From the NCBI GenBank assembly GCA_043738625.1, contig JAYUFR010000137.1, forward strand, positions 1 to 5,248: DNA of 5,248 nt, given 5' to 3'. Below are positions 5,122-5,248 of this stretch, one piece after another (within the stretch, counting starts at the first letter, position 1; the number at the start of each line of letters is the position of its first letter). Source of the stretch: JANYCD01 sp043738625 (GTDB lineage: Bacteria; Pseudomonadota; Gammaproteobacteria; Burkholderiales; Rhodocyclaceae). The notes beneath the pieces are model-generated. The model was not told the origin of the DNA, did no database searches, and was given only the letters and a program-made list of their open reading frames with translations. A program made the translations under genes and the position numbers.

Positions 5122-5248
5122 GGAAACAGCGCTGTTCAGAAGCGCAGTGACGGATGCAACGCCGCTGCGCTTCGACCGGGTTCATTACGAACCACCTTTG
5201 CAACCGGCGATCCCGCGCCAGCGTCAACTTGACGAAGCCGCGGCGCTG
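5099..5248 (+). CDS. Smr-domain protein, N-terminal part (cut by the window edge)
   Basis: Fifty codons are visible, open to the right edge. The stretch ETALFRSAVTDATPLRFDRV (9-28) and then PAIPRQRQLDE (36-46) resemble the conserved N-terminal extension of stand-alone Smr (MutS2-like) proteins found beside trxB in betaproteobacteria. The Smr domain itself, a small DNA-binding or nuclease fold, would lie beyond the window, so the call rests on this extension and on position. The GTG at 5099-5101 is the only start after the in-frame stop at 5084-5086, but it lacks a Shine-Dalgarno; the good one upstream serves the ATG at 5068 in another frame. It lies about 50 bases after trxB on the same strand, probably co-transcribed. 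Confidence 0.7.
   Translation, partial: MKKTLPPEETALFRSAVTDATPLRFDRVHYEPPLQPAIPRQRQLDEAAAL

Overview
The window looks like core chromosome of a moderately GC-rich proteobacterium, most likely a betaproteobacterium. The reasons are the protein sequences, which read like betaproteobacterial forms, and the layout: an ftsK-lolA pair facing away from trxB, with a Crp/Fnr regulator between them and an Smr-domain gene after trxB. The assignment rests on recognising families and gene order from memory, not on a database search.

Layout, left to right. The minus strand carries lolA (periplasmic lipoprotein carrier, ending at 14-16), preceded by ftsK (DNA translocase, 730-3036). A 279-base non-coding stretch follows, then a minus-strand Crp/Fnr-family regulator (3316-3987). 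A 97-base divergent regulatory region (3988-4084) separates the regulator from plus-strand trxB (thioredoxin reductase, 4085-5047). A plus-strand gene for an Smr-domain protein starts near 5099 and runs off the right edge.

How the genes relate. FtsK and LolA both act at the envelope: FtsK anchors at the division septum and pumps DNA, while LolA ferries lipoproteins from the inner to the outer membrane. Their pairing is a conserved neighbourhood rather than a shared pathway. TrxB and the regulator share one intergenic region with overlapping promoter elements, so their expression could be linked.

The most unusual part is 590-720. A pair of 33-base inverted arms built from GAGGAC-type units flanks the ftsK-lolA junction. 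The lolA start codon and its best ribosome-binding site lie in the loop, and one arm encodes the hydrophobic core of the LolA signal peptide. The same element would fold into a very long hairpin in the ftsK-lolA transcript, followed by a run of five U. A repeat element therefore seems to have supplied the translation start and export signal of a normally essential gene. Two smaller structures also merit attention: a hairpin with the lolA stop codon in its loop (1-26), and a hairpin plus 17-codon ORF in front of the Smr gene (5051-5121). I see no new multi-gene system, CRISPR array, tRNA, rRNA or transposase gene.
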